From Cryptomeria japonica (Eukaryota > Streptophyta > Pinopsida > Cupressales > Cupressaceae), in contig NC_081413.1 in assembly GCF_030272615.1 (NCBI RefSeq), positions 558,969,945 through 559,033,944 on the forward strand: a stretch of DNA of 64,000 nt, read 5' to 3'. The translations under genes and the position numbers were made by a program. The notes beneath the pieces are model-generated. The model was not told the DNA's origin, did not search any database, and saw only the letters and a program-made list of their open reading frames with translations. Below, piece after piece: positions 36,318 through 47,998 of the stretch (position 1 is the stretch's first letter; every line of letters begins with the position of its first letter).

Positions 36318-37617
36318 AAAATAATTTAAGTAGGAACTTTTATAAGAAATTACATGTTCTTTTTAAACTTATAATTTTATATTCACTTGTAATTTGTCCA
36401 AAAAGTTTCTACAATGACTTAAAAGACATAAAAAGCAAGGGGGAAATAAAAAGTAAGTTACAAGTAACAAGATTTAAATAAAGTGCACTTGTAATTGTTT
36501 TAAAATTTTCCTACAACACTAAAACAAGAGAAACATAAAACTTGCAATCAAAGGATTTTTCCCACCTGCAGTCAGGAAGAAAAAACTTGAAATTGAAAGA
36601 ATGACGTAGCAAACAATCTCGAAACACGATGAAATTTGAAACATGAATCGAGAATGGACCGAAGATCATCCTAGTCCAACAAGAAGCAATTTTTTTTGCC
36701 TCGCGAAGTGTTCCTTAAGAGTAAAATCTTCAACTCGCAATGACTGCTTTGAAACCCAAAATTGCACAAAAGGCTAGGAAAAAGAAGACCAAAACTCACC
36801 AAAATTTGGACAATGATCGCAAAGACACCTCCCACTGATTTGACACTAACAGATGTGAGTTTTTCACCTCATGAAATATGTCCTAGAGATAAAAATGACA
36901 CATTTTGAGCAATTTTTTTGTAAGGATTGTCACGTTTTTGAAAATTCAAAAATGAGGACAACAATTGGCTTTAACCGGGGAACTTCCTTTGATTGTTGGA
37001 ATGATTGGAGGGATTAGAATCCATAACTCTAAGTGCCATAGTATCAATTGGGTTACAGAATCAAGCAACAAGACATAGATGACAAGAAGGATGATATGAC
37101 TGACGCAAATAAACTAACTGAAAACAAGTGACATAATTGTGCAACTGCACTTATAAAAAATGGAAACCTTCCTATCCTAAACTAGCCAAAATGAAAAACT
37201 TTCAAATGAAACCATTGACAGGTTCACCAAAGTAGCCACCTCTTTTTAATAGCTTGCACTACCTTGCATGATCATAAGTAGCCAAAACCAATAGAAGCAC
37301 AAATAAGTGTACCAGAACTTGATGCAACACTCCTTGGAAAAGATGAACAAAGTCACCTTCCTCTTGAAATGAATCATATATAATGCTTCTCCAAAGTAGA
37401 TTTTTTAATTCATACTACTCTTTCTAGCTGAAAATGCATGTTTGGCTTCTACCTCAAGTGTATCATCAAGTTCAGGAAAACGTGAAACCTTTGTCTTTCC
37501 ATTAGCTTCCAACCAAGCAAGATGTTTGATTGGACATTCTCTTAATCATACAAAGATTGAAACCTTCTTATTAGCTGCAACTTGAATAACTGGTTTTTCA
37601 ACCATGACAACTTCATG

Positions 37618-37968
37618 CTAAATGGAAATATCTTCATGTGATTCAAATGAAAATATGTCTGCACAAATTGCTTCATCATGTTGTTCACAAACTTCAGATT
37701 TGGGAGATTTTGAGTTGTAATCAAGAATTGAACAAAACTCCTCAATTATGGTTGTGAAATGATCTTCATCAATTTCTGGGGTAGATTTGTTATGAATGAT
37801 ATGTCTAAGTTCATGATCTTGGAACATGAATGCATTCATTTCAACTTGAGTGGGATCTTCATGGATGTTCATTTTTTCACATCTCATGATATGATTGTCC
37901 TGCTTTACCAGCATCTTGGAAGAGTTGCTTTCAACCTCTTGTTGGGTATTGTACATGGTATCTGACAT
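37618..37968 (-). pseudogene. Acidic reading frame in G, function unknown
   Basis: A frame of 116 residues is rich in Glu, Asp, His and Ser (for example STPEIDEDHFTTIIEEF), and similar text continues downstream to about 37440 in another frame. It resembles no pol domain I know. It lies between the LTR of G and the unexplained block, so it may be a remnant of G downstream of gag or of a further insert. Confidence 0.35.
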
Positions 37969-37974
37969 CAGAGA

Positions 37975-40670
37975 TTACTTTAGTGGCGAATATTCGCCAA
38001 TGGCAAAATTTTCACGTCGGCCATGTCGAAAATGGCAAATATTTTGTACCGACTGGTGGTGGCCATGTCGCTAGAACATTATCAATTTCTGTCAAAGTCA
38101 CGACTTGATCACCATATGTTTTATGCAATTAAATGTTTCTATGCGATGATTTTGCCAATTCAATATATGGTGGACACACGGTAAATTTAATTTTTTCGCC
38201 TACACTCTCCAAGGTTGCCTTAATAGACAACCATAATTTTCCTATAGGCATGTGAAGATTTGTTAGCCAGGAGGACCCAATTCGCCCGACATTTTGCTGA
38301 CGCGTGTCTCCATTCACCCCAACTTTCGCCAACTATATTGTATTTGCCAATTTTTTGGACGACCTATAATCGCCTCGAAAATTACATAAGTCGTATTTGG
38401 ACGACCTATAATCGCCTCAAAAATTACATGTCGTGTTATAGTTACACAGGATTCGCCAAATATTTGTATACCATATAAAATTCCTGCAGAATTCGTCATA
38501 TAAGGATTGGTATAAATACATGCAAAGATTAGATCTATCTCAACATAATCTGGTGGGTTCTAGGCTTTGAATTCTGATCAATAGCGAATTTTTAGACCAA
38601 GGAAAATCATTGTTGTTGATTGCATTGGCAACTGCTAGTGACCTAAAGGTGAGCGATCATATTTTTGAAGTGTTATAATATTATTCTAAATTTATCTATA
38701 TTTGTTTGCATTGTTGAGTTCATTTTTATTCAGTGGCGACCCGTCAATGCCAAGTCATCAGGACTCAAGGGGGACTTAGGGGGGACATTCAGACATCTAG
38801 TGTCACTTTTCGAGACTATTTTTTAAGTGTGTTTAATCATTTTAAACTTTCACCTGGAAAACAACTTTATAGACAATTATATTTAATTAAATTTAAAAAG
38901 TTTAACTCTGGGTGAATTTCTCACAAATGTGTTCACTTCCTGCATTTGGGTCGAAATCCACCCTAAGCCGTTGATCTTTTCTCATCCAACGGATGATGGT
39001 ACCTATTGTTAGATGTCGTGGGTCCCATGACTTCTGCCATTTTTCGGGCACGTCACCAATGACCATACTCGTGTCACTTTTCAAGTCTATTTTTTGTCTG
39101 TTCAATCATTTTAAAATTTTGCCTGTTAGATCATGAGCTAACCATTTGATCTTTAAGGTCCCTCATTACCTAGCCGTCACCACTAATTGTCACCACTAAC
39201 TGTCTGACCGGCCCCGCCGCTAGTGGCTTGTCGTTGAGTCGCAATGAATAAAGGTCACAGAACTTGGCTTCACAGTATAGCGACAACCATTGATTGTTTT
39301 AAGATTTGCATAACTTTTAACAACTCGATGCATGCACTAATACAATAGCTTAAGACTTAGGGAAATATTTAGCACCTGGACTTAAGATATTTGGAACCGG
39401 CCTAGACCTAAGGTGTAAATGACCCTCTTTAACGACACTTTGACCCTCCTGGTTAAGTGAAAAAGGTTGCTGATCCGCAAGGATTAAAGTTCATGCAACT
39501 TTCTATCGTAGTATAGCGACAACCGTTGGATCGTTTCATTGTTACTCAGGCTTTAAACAATCACCGCTTAACCATTAACACATGACAAATACAACTTGAC
39601 CATCAGGACTACTGACGGTTTGTCGCTGATTCACAAAGCATAAAATTCGGGAAACTTTCAATCGCGGTATAGCGACAACTGTTGATTTCCTTCTGACTTA
39701 TCAACCCGTTAACACACCCGAACTGCCCACATTAGTTGGACCCACCATTTAGTTGCTAGTCCGCGAAGAATAAAATTCAAACATCTCTCAATCGTGGTAT
39801 AGCGACAACCGTTGGATCATGGGCTAACTATTCGATCTTTAAGGTCCCTCATTACCCAATCGTCACCACTAAATGCCATCGCTAACTGTCTGACCGACCC
39901 CGCCACTAGTGGCTTGTCATTGAGTCACAATGAATAAAGGTCACACAACTTGGCTTCATGGTATAGTGACAACCATTGATTGTTTTAAGATCTGCATACC
40001 TTTTAACAACTCGATGCATGCGTTAATACAATAGGTTAAGACTTAGGGAGATATTTAGATATATATTAATGACTGAAATTATCGATCATGATTCATGACA
40101 TTTGATACTTGTCTATTGAATCCAATTCCATTCTGGGCACTTTTTGGTGAGCTATGTTCTCTTCAGAAAATTGGGCCGAAATAAAACTTCAGCCATTGAT
40201 CTACGATCATCAAATGGTTTAAAATCATTGATGGATTTTAGGCATGTGATGTACTGATGTGATGTGATGTGCCTTGTCTATTAATGGAAATGAATTCATG
40301 AAACCACCAATAAATTATATATTTTTCCATAAATAACAAAATATTCGCCAAAACAAATTCAATAATTTTCAAGCGGTGGATAAAAATTGCCAATACATTT
40401 AAATAATTTTTCCTTCGGAGTAAAAATTTTCGCCCATACAATTATATATTTGTTCCTTTTAACAAAAATTATTCACCTCCTACAATATATATTTTCCCCA
40501 TAGAACAAGGTATAATTCGCCACACAAGGTATAATTCGCCATAAATTTGTGGAATTTTCATACCCTAGAAAAAAATTGCCAATACAAAATAATTTTTTGC
40601 CCTATTTTGAAAAAAAAAATTCGCCATCCATATGAAAATTTTCCCTCAAAAATAATGTTTGATTTGCCAG
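37975..40670. repeat. Unexplained 2.7 kb repeat-rich block inside G
   Basis: Both ends carry clusters of (A/T)TTCGCCA or TTGCCA (left 37985-38470, right 40340-40670), in the same orientation. The left end starts near the 14-base palindrome GGCGAATATTCGCC. A 44-base tandem pair lies at about 38350-38430. The core has five degenerate copies of a roughly 70-base unit ending GTATAGCGACAACCGTTG (near 39275, 39510, 39665, 39790, 39960). A larger unit is duplicated (39127-39377 and 39815-40065). No coding frame is recognised and no target duplication is found. It could be a non-autonomous DNA transposon with subterminal repeats; uncertain. Confidence 0.5.
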
Positions 40671-40766
40671 GATTTTACACAGTTGCCCCAGGGGTGGTTT
40701 CTTAAAGTTATCCCTGTCCGACATGGTCTTTTATTTTTGTTCATTAGCTTTCTGGAACTGCATAAA

Positions 40767-41666
40767 CTAGATTTGAGAGTCACCAACTATGTCGGCTTCC
40801 TCCTCTTCTTTGAAGAGACCAGCAAGATCACTTTGTTCCAATTCAGAATCCTCCACTACTACATTTGTTGGTGATGCCTCAAGAGAAATCCCTTCTGGTG
40901 TTGAAGGAAGCTTGTCTTGATTTTCAACTACATAACTAGGAGCATTATTTGGATACGACCTTCTTGGAATGTCTTCTTCAGGGGAAGAGAATACACATTG
41001 AGCTATTTTCCTTTTGAGGGAAACCAACTCATTAGACAACCTCTGCACCATGGGATCTTTTCTCTTGGTAGCCCATGATCCCAATGAAGAGGTTTCTTTA
41101 GACCCATTTGGCTCTATCTTTATCTTACCAGTAAGGATAAGATTATCTTCAATATCAATTGCTAAGGTTTGCGCTATTGCAAGGTCTCTTGGAATAACCC
41201 TTCTCAAGAAGAAATACACCTCAGGCTCTTGAGAATTGATGAAGAAGCACTTCAAATTTGCAGCGGTAGGCTGAGCAACATTTGAAATTCTATTAGACAA
41301 CTTGTTGAATTTAGCCACAAACTCTCGCATGGGTTCATGTGACTCCTTTTTCATTTGAGTTAATTGAGCTATCAATGCTTGCACATCTTCTACAGGCTTG
41401 AACCTCTCTTCAAACTTGTCTTTAAGCGTGGCCCAAGATATAATTGAACCGACATAAAGGTTATAAAACCAATCGGCTGCAATACCTTGGAGAGTCTCCA
41501 CAAATAGCCTTACAGATATATATTCGTGTTCAACACCATGAACACCACATGCAATGTAGAAAGCAATAATGTGTTCCTCAAGGTGTTGTAGTCCATCTCC
41601 AAAGAACTTGGGAAAATTCTTCCTCGAACCATCAAGAAGAGCATGCAAAGCCAGAGTCAAATTCAA
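40767..41666 (-). CDS. Gag of gypsy element G (intact frame)
   Basis: An uninterrupted 299-residue frame. Residues about 15-165 are the Retrotrans_gag capsid domain: FPKFFGDGLQHLEEHI, YISVRLFVETLQGIAADWFYNL, SWATLKDKFEERFKP, MREFVAKFNKLSNRI. The C-terminal third is acidic with no zinc knuckle, and it ends at EEADIVGDSQI. This is the only long intact frame in the window. No protease or RT follows; the unexplained block begins about 100 bases downstream, so G lacks pol here. The start is the first Met of the open frame and is not otherwise confirmed. Confidence 0.8.
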   Translation of the reverse strand: MNLTLALHALLDGSRKNFPKFFGDGLQHLEEHIIAFYIACGVHGVEHEYISVRLFVETLQGIAADWFYNLYVGSIISWATLKDKFEERFKPVEDVQALIAQLTQMKKESHEPMREFVAKFNKLSNRISNVAQPTAANLKCFFINSQEPEVYFFLRRVIPRDLAIAQTLAIDIEDNLILTGKIKIEPNGSKETSSLGSWATKRKDPMVQRLSNELVSLKRKIAQCVFSSPEEDIPRRSYPNNAPSYVVENQDKLPSTPEGISLEASPTNVVVEDSELEQSDLAGLFKEEEEADIVGDSQI

Positions 41667-41810
41667 CGGACCAAAAGAATTCCCCCAAGGACCTTGATCA
41701 ACTATCTTACATGTCCTTGGTGAAATCTTGAGAAATTACAAGAACAAAAATTACAATGAATAGGATACCGATATACTTCAAACAAAAGCGTGAGGCTTTG
41801 GATGCGTATT

Positions 41811-42136
41811 GTATCCCAACAAACTCGCCAGTGGTGACTCAGATGGGTCAATTTTCTATGTGATGATTCAACAAATTTATATCAAATATTCTAAGATAGA
41901 ATTCACAAAATACTTCAAAATCTCTCCAGTAGAAACCCAAGAAAAGATATTCTGAAAACAACAAGACACTAGACTTCAAATGAAAGCATGAGGCTTTCGA
42001 ATGCATTCTTGTCCCCAACAGAGTTGCCAAAAACTGTTGGTGACTCGGATGGGCCAAACAAATTTATACTAAAGATTTTAAGATAGAATTTACAAAGTAT
42101 TTCAAATCTCTCTCTCCCCAGTAGAGTCACCAAAAA
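41811..42136 (-). other. G leader with PBS and PBS-like copies
   Basis: The real PBS is next to the LTR (42116-42136, minus strand TTTGGTGACTCTACTGGGGA). Related sequences recur at 42011-42033 (TTTTTGGCAACTCTGTTGG) and 41811-41830 (TGGCGAGTTTGTTGGGATAC), with a weaker one near 41925. The intervening sequence, including AGGCTTTCGAATGC and TTCTATCTTA, is repeated too, so the leader is a tandem duplication of about 190 bases. Confidence 0.65.
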
Positions 42137-42137
42137 T

Positions 42138-42873
42138 TGTTGGTTGAAAATTTTGTACACCAGGGAGATGTAGAAAATTGTGCTTTCAACCATAGTGTAT
42201 GAGTATGATACTCTCCTAATTTAGGGAAGGCTCTCCCTATCTACAAACTAAGATAATCTAATATGGGTGGGACAACAGTCTTTCTTCTTCTTTCAAAAAA
42301 AACTATACTCTTTTCTCTTCACATAAAAGTAATAGCAATTGGAAATAAATAACAACAAATATAAAAATGAGACTTTTTTGTAGGATTTTTGGAACATAAA
42401 GGGAAGCAAAGTTTCCATGAAGGCACAAAGACCTCTATCACTTCCCTGGGATGGGAAAATAGAAAGAAAGCTCAAAGTATTTAACCATGTATTCTCCTAT
42501 CAACCTTTTTAGATGATTTTCTAGTAACCAAGCACAATATGTAGCAGCTCAAAGTCGAACTACACGATGCACTTCACCTAACATGCACAAGTTTTAAAAA
42601 TAGAAGCAACAAAAATTATACAAGCTATCTTCCCTCTTGAGCTTTCCACATTAGCTTCAAATATGATAAGCCAAACATATAACTCTAAATACAATTAGCA
42701 GCTCAAAGTCTGCAAGATTGAATTTAAATCTCTCTTGAACAATAGAACAAAAATCACAGTCAACTCCAGAAAATGTCATCACATAACAACTTGAATTGGC
42801 ATAAAGTCTCAACACAACTTGTATTTTATTGAAAGCAAATTGATTTACATCTAAGCTCAAAGTCTTAGAGTGT
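42138..42873 (-). repeat. 5' LTR of G, truncated
   Basis: It matches the left part of the 3' LTR (33672 to about 34438) with scattered differences and a 30-base deletion near 42672. It stops at AGAGTG, where F's LTR resumes. The promoter part is missing. Confidence 0.8.
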
Positions 42874-43148
42874 AGTGAGCCTACCTGCAGTAAGCCACCG
42901 TTTGTAAAATCACCTTATCAGGTTTCACCTTAAGCAGTGTTTTATATTGAGAACTACTATTCTTCGTGGTTTTTCTCTTCTTGGGTTTTCCACATCATAT
43001 CTGGTGTTCATTGTGCTGTGTTTATATTTTCATGTTATATCTACTATTTCTAATTTTATTGATTACTGTGGATGTGTAAGAGAATTGAAGAAATTGTTTG
43101 AATTGACAACTGATTCAATCCCCCTCTTAGTTGCTTGAATATTTAACA
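42874..43148 (+). repeat. 3' LTR of F, second piece
   Basis: It resumes at TAGTGAGCC, matching about 24227-24511 of the 5' LTR, and ends TATTTAACA followed by the target copy TTAGA. Confidence 0.85.
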
Positions 43149-43186
43149 TTAGATACCTGAAGATTGTTTTTACAAAATTAACATGA
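43149..43186 (-). pseudogene. H0 fragment between two insertions
   Basis: Only 38 bases of H0 survive here. On the minus strand they encode part of the conserved stretch (HVNFVKTIFRYL) that links RT to RNase H. TTAGA on the left belongs to F, CATGA on the right to the solo LTR. Confidence 0.75.
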
Positions 43187-43749
43187 TGTTACAAATTGTA
43201 TTTTCGATAATGTGTTATTAGGAGAAATAATGTAGGTTTTTATTTATAAATTGAAATTGAAACAAACATGACCCTTCATTTTTATGATAATGCAGTTGTA
43301 TACAAATAATAGGAAATGATGTATGCCTTTTACTCATGCAATATGTAATTAGATATCTAGTATTATCTTAATTGGGGATCGTCGATGCTGATGAATTATT
43401 GAGTGCAAGTGATATAGGGATAGGTGAATGAAGATGAAGGCGAGAACATGACTCAGGTAGAGTTGTTTTTAGCTTATGACTTCGGTAGAGGGAATCTCAC
43501 ACACCACAATAGAAAATTTGTTTGTACAAATATGACTTCGTCGATGCATCATTGTTTATTGTTAATTAATTAGCGACTTAACATTTTTATTAAATCTGAT
43601 TTAGAATGCAAACTTTATGTCGACATGATTTCAATGGTATGAAGTTGGTTATTGTTTTTATAAGTTATTGTTCATCTGAAAATGAGTATTATGGTCTCGT
43701 CGATTAAGTAATTGTTTGTGAGTATAAATTTCATAATAAGTTTAATGAA

Positions 43750-43753
<4 letters not shown>

Positions 43754-43789
<36 letters not shown>
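43754..43789. repeat. (AT)n microsatellite
   Basis: About 18 AT units inside the 2.7 kb solo LTR. Confidence 0.95.
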
Positions 43790-43793
<4 letters not shown>

Positions 43794-44442
43794 TTTATTA
43801 ATCATAGAAAATCATATTAGAATTTAATTACTAATGAATTAAAATACAAAATTTTAATTCTAATATGTTTTTGTTAATATTAATGTTAAATTTAAAAAGG
43901 TGGCGGATGTTTGTTCCACAAAAGGTGGTGATGGTGGGTATTAGTCGACTAGTGGAAGTCGACAAAGCCAACCTCCCCACCAAGTAAGCCAATACACCCC
44001 ATGTAACTGCAGATTACCCCACGTAATTGCAGAACACCCCACGTAACAGAAGACCACTCCACTAAACTGCAGATTGACCTTAGTTAAATGGATTGTAACG
44101 AGCGAGAGGGAGGAGTGAATAGGCACGTAGTGCCATGGAGATGCGTAATTGCAGATTGTCCATGATCCATGGAGTTAAGTTAGAAAACTGCAGACTCCAT
44201 GATGATGGTGGAGAAGACCAACCATCTCTCCACGATCCGAGGTTGATCACTACAGAAGATATTACTTGGCCTCCCACCACTCCAAGACGTGTAGACTAGA
44301 GAGACCGCTAAACTGGTAGCACTTTGGGAAAATGAAGACGTGGAATAGTTAAAGCATTAGACCTGTCGATAATGCAATAAAGACTATAAATTGATAACAT
44401 TAATTGAGCCTTAGACGTAGCTTATTTCATAGGGAAATATAG

Positions 44443-44450
44443 TATAAATA
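44443..44450 (+). promoter_or_regulatory. TATA box of the 2.7 kb solo LTR
   Basis: TATAAATA is followed by AAGGCATAGG and a GA-rich region, the usual arrangement of an LTR promoter. It might still start transcription into H0 remnants. Confidence 0.5.
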
Positions 44451-45892
44451 AAGGCATAGGCTCGATAGGTAGAGGAGGAAAAAGATAGAAAATAACAAGT
44501 GGAGCAGAGAGAAAGATAGTAAGTTAGAAGAGGGATTAGAGAGAGAGCATTTTAGAGCAGAGATAGAAGGAGAATAGAAGATCTGTGAGAGAACTCTTGA
44601 GCCATCAAGGAAGAAGTAGGCCGATTTAGAGGAGGCACGAAAGAGTTCATTCCAAGCTAGTCTCAAGCGGAAGGAGGTAGGATCTTTATTTCATTTTGGT
44701 TATTTTGCACTAAGACATGTTAGTGAAATAGAGCTATGGTTGTAGCATAAGATTTCATTTATGATATTCCATGTTTTTATTGAATTTGTTTTATTATTCC
44801 TTGAATAGACATAGAAGGAAATCATTAGGTGGAATATATATTGAAATAGTTCAGAAATGCAATTATATTGTTTAAGAATGGTGAATAATGTCAATGGGTT
44901 AGGAAAGATTTTCAATTAAAGAATGTGTACTCAAATTTAACTCATTTATATGAATAGAATCATACTTGCGTTACACCTTCTTCTTACTTTGTACTTATTT
45001 GATTATTTTTGATGAAAATATATTTGCTTATCAAATTGCGAAATTGTTATTCTACGAAAGATTGTTTTCAATTAGGTGAAGGTAATGAAATAGTGTTTAA
45101 TTTATGAAAGTGATAGGAAAGATGTTAGATCTATTAGTCAAAAGATTTTATTCTTTAAGGAAATGTATTCTTGTTTTGTGAGAACCAAGCTAGAAAGGCT
45201 TGTGTATGGAAACTTACCTTTCGGGACGGGTGCCGAATATGGAATCTTAGAGATAATAGTTGCTTTTTCTAAACTATTTATTTTTTCTATGCATGGCATT
45301 ATACTTGGTCGAGTAATGAATTGAATTATCCATTGAAATAGATGGAATTCTTTATTTTATGCTCTCTACCATATCCTTGAATGATAATGCCTTTTTCTTA
45401 TAAGAATTAAAAAAATGAAAATGCTTGTATCATCTAGGCACGCACCAGATTCCCTCTTGTCTTTCAAATTCTTTGGTTAAAACAATTCGTGCAGGGTCAG
45501 GTATTCCTGATTGACCAAGAATTCTGGGGAAGCATAAGCTTCAAGGTTGGGTGGAAAAAGCACCTGAATCTTGTTCTCGTCTTCATTTGATGGATTGAAA
45601 GGAAGCGACTCATATTGGAGATCGACGGATGTATCTCACTTTCTTTATGTTTGTATAATACTTAAGGCAATTAGAAAGCCAAAGTATGGTATAATGATAT
45701 GTAATGAGAAATATGTACCTTCCATTGTATATGAAAAGTTTATTTAACTCTTTGATATCTATGATTGTTTCATCAATTTATTAAACTTGTTTTATATTAT
45801 GTATAAAATAGGCTTCGTAATCGATCTATGAGTTTATTTATGAATAAAGAGTAGATTATGTTATATAGAGTAATTTACATCTTTACACATGA

Positions 45893-46740
45893 GAAAATTT
45901 ATGAGCATATTGAAATCTAGCAACCATATAGATTGCTTGCATAATATCTGGTCTTAATGCAATAAGCTATAATAAACTTCCTATCATGGACCTATACTTT
46001 TTTTGATTTGTATCAAGTGACTCATCATTCTTAATCAATTTACAACCAATTATCATTGGTGTACTCACATGCTTACAATCCTCCATTTGAAACTTCTTAA
46101 GCATTTATTTGTCATACTTAGTTTGAGATAAGTATATACCTATATCTAATTGAGAAACTTGCAACCTAAGAAAGAACAAAAGTTCTCCAATCATAGACAT
46201 TTCAAACATTGTTTACATTTTAGTAGTGAAATATTTGCATGTGTTGACAAAATCATCAACATAAATAACTACTACAAATGCATGCTCATCTGTTTATTTG
46301 AAATATAAATTGCTACCTATATTACCTTTGTTGAACCCTTGTTGTAGAAGATACTGATCTAGCCTGGAATACCAAGCCCTAGGTGCCTACTTTAGACCAT
46401 ATGTATAAGGCTTTCTTCAATATGCAAAGATAGCCTTCTTACTTTTAGATTTCTCTATATACACTTACTCTTCCAAATTCTAATTTAGAAATGTTGATTT
46501 CAATCTATTTATCAAACTTCAAAATTATTGAAAATCGAGAATGCTAAGAACACTCAAATGGTTTCCAATTGGGCTACAGGGGCAAATGTTTCTTCAAAAT
46601 CAATTCCCTCAACTCGTGCACATGCTTTGCAAATAAGCCTTGCCTTATTCCTAACAATTTTTCCATTCTCGTTAAGTTTGTTACTAAACACCCATTTAGT
46701 ATCAATTACATTCTTATTGGTAGGTCTAGCAACCAACTCC
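45893..46740 (-). pseudogene. H0 reverse transcriptase
   Basis: The best frame (46554-46736) shows [46 protein letters not shown]. The catalytic YVDD is still readable (VVVIYVDDFVN, about 46246-46275), with heavy stops around it. The C-terminal end, MVARFQYAHKFSHV, runs into the solo LTR at 45892. It is more decayed than RT of A and F. Confidence 0.83.
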
Positions 46741-47998
46741 CACGTTTAATTTTTCTCAATTTGGCTCAAATCCTCTTCCATTTGCCCTGATCCAACTTTC
46801 ATATTTGTATCTTCATTATATGTCTTAGGTTCCATTTCAGAAAGTAAAGAGAGATGAACTTTGTCATCACTTGGTTTTGTAACTCTTCTTCACTCCATCA
46901 TCTTTGTGTCCTATAATATGTTGTTTAATATTATTCTTTTTCACAAACTTGAAATAAGTCTTTTCAATAATCTTTTCACCACCATTTTTAGAATCATTTT
47001 CAACAACCTATTGACGAATATTTTCATTATCATTTTCAAATTCTTATTCAACAATATTTTTCAGGTTTTTCATTATCAACAAGTTCTAATTCAAGTAATT
47101 CTATACCATTTTTTTACACAATTTCATCAATCTTTACATTAATACTTTCAAGAACCTTTTTCAATCTATTGTTATAACATTTATAAGCCTTACTATGAGT
47201 GGAATATCCAAGATATATACCATCATCACACGTGGAATGAAAACTGACCAATCCATCTTCATCCTTTTTAATAAAACATATACTACCAAAAACCCTAAAA
47301 TATTTGACAAAAGGTCTACCATGTCATAATTCATGGGGAGTTTTCTTGGTGTTTGTCCTTAACTATACTCTGTTAAGAGTATATACTATAGTATGAACTG
47401 CTTTAACCAAGAACCTATCAACTATCTTGGCCTCATTAAGTTATGCTCTTGCCATTTATTTGATTGTGTTATTTCTTCTCTCAACTACACCATTTTGTGT
47501 GTTGTTCTTGTTGTAGAGTAATGTCTTTTGATACCATGCTTTTCACAATATTCATCAAATTCATTAGATATAAATTCACCACCTCTATTTGATCTAAGCC
47601 ATTTGAAACCCTAATTCTAAATATTTTGAACTTGAGTATTCTTTTGATTCGAAACTTATTCTTGTTTGTTTTCCTTGTTGACATTGTTTACAAATAATGT
47701 TTTTAGGTTTTGTAATTTTAGGCATATGTCTTGCTAAATTCATAGAACTAATCTTGACAAGATTGTCAAAATTAACATATCCTAAACATCTATACCAAAT
47801 CCAAATGTCATCAACTTGCCCCCAAAAATATATTTTTTCTTTTATTTCTTTGAGAAAATAAACATTACCTTTTGTCCTCTTCCCTTCAATGATTAACTTC
47901 CCCGATTTATCTTTTCTTATTTCACATCCTTGAGCATTAAAGATTATAAAGTATTCATTATCACACATTTGACTAACATTTAGTAAATTTTATTTTAG
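46741..47998 (-). pseudogene. H0 integrase
   Basis: The zinc region lies in 47594-47968 (YRCLGYVNFDNL, CKQCQQGKQ; a zinc-binding His of the family is Tyr). The core shows LRSNRGGEFISNEFDEYCEKHG, where the second catalytic Asp is Asn. The C-terminal part (47150-47460) is a mosaic of frames. Not functional. Confidence 0.8.

Larger units (their letters stand above)
33672..36963 (-). repeat. 3' LTR of G (about 3.3 kb)
   Basis: The left 0.77 kb pairs with 42138-42873. The right end is proposed at GGACAACA because TGTTG and CAACA then form inverted ends; this end has no second copy to confirm it. A minus-strand TATAAATAC lies at 34505-34515. It contains the CAAAGTCT series (34004-34440), many ACTTGTAAT motifs (34600-36560) and three hairpins (36153-36317). 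The ORF 35509-35760 shows no domain. Confidence 0.6.
33672..42873 (-). mobile_element. G: Ty3/gypsy element (TAT-like), 5' LTR truncated
   Basis: It sits inside the 3' LTR of F. Minus-strand order: truncated 5' LTR 42138-42873, leader with PBS-like repeats 41811-42136, gag 40767-41666, the unexplained block, a second reading frame 37618-37968, then a long 3' LTR 33672 to about 36963. The gag is of the Retrotrans_gag type. The TTTTTGGTGACTCTACTGG leader start resembles the tRNA-Arg-type PBS of TAT/Ogre gypsy elements. No pol is present. No duplicated target is found, and about 300 bases of F's LTR are missing at the right junction, so a deletion removed that end. Confidence 0.75.
23542..43148 (+). 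mobile_element. F: Ty1/copia element on the plus strand, with two nested insertions
   Basis: The exact duplicated target TTAGA (23537-23541 and 43149-43153) bounds it, and H0's frame resumes on both sides. The 5' LTR is 23542-24511. The 3' LTR is split into 33261-33671 and 42874-43148 by element G. gag to RNase H (28973-33010) are in copia order on the plus strand. A 4.4 kb solo LTR (24532-28924) sits just after the PBS. Many in-frame stops make it non-functional. Confidence 0.88.
43187..45887 (+). mobile_element. 2.7 kb solo LTR in H0
   Basis: CATGA flanks it on both sides (43182-43186 and 45888-45892). It starts TGTTACAAATTG and ends ATCTTTACA. No PBS, PPT, ORF or internal direct repeat was found. 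TATAAATA at 44443-44450 suggests plus orientation, with a purine-rich transcript leader after it. An (AT)n tract lies at 43754-43789. The LTR length suggests a gypsy family, not identified. Confidence 0.75.
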
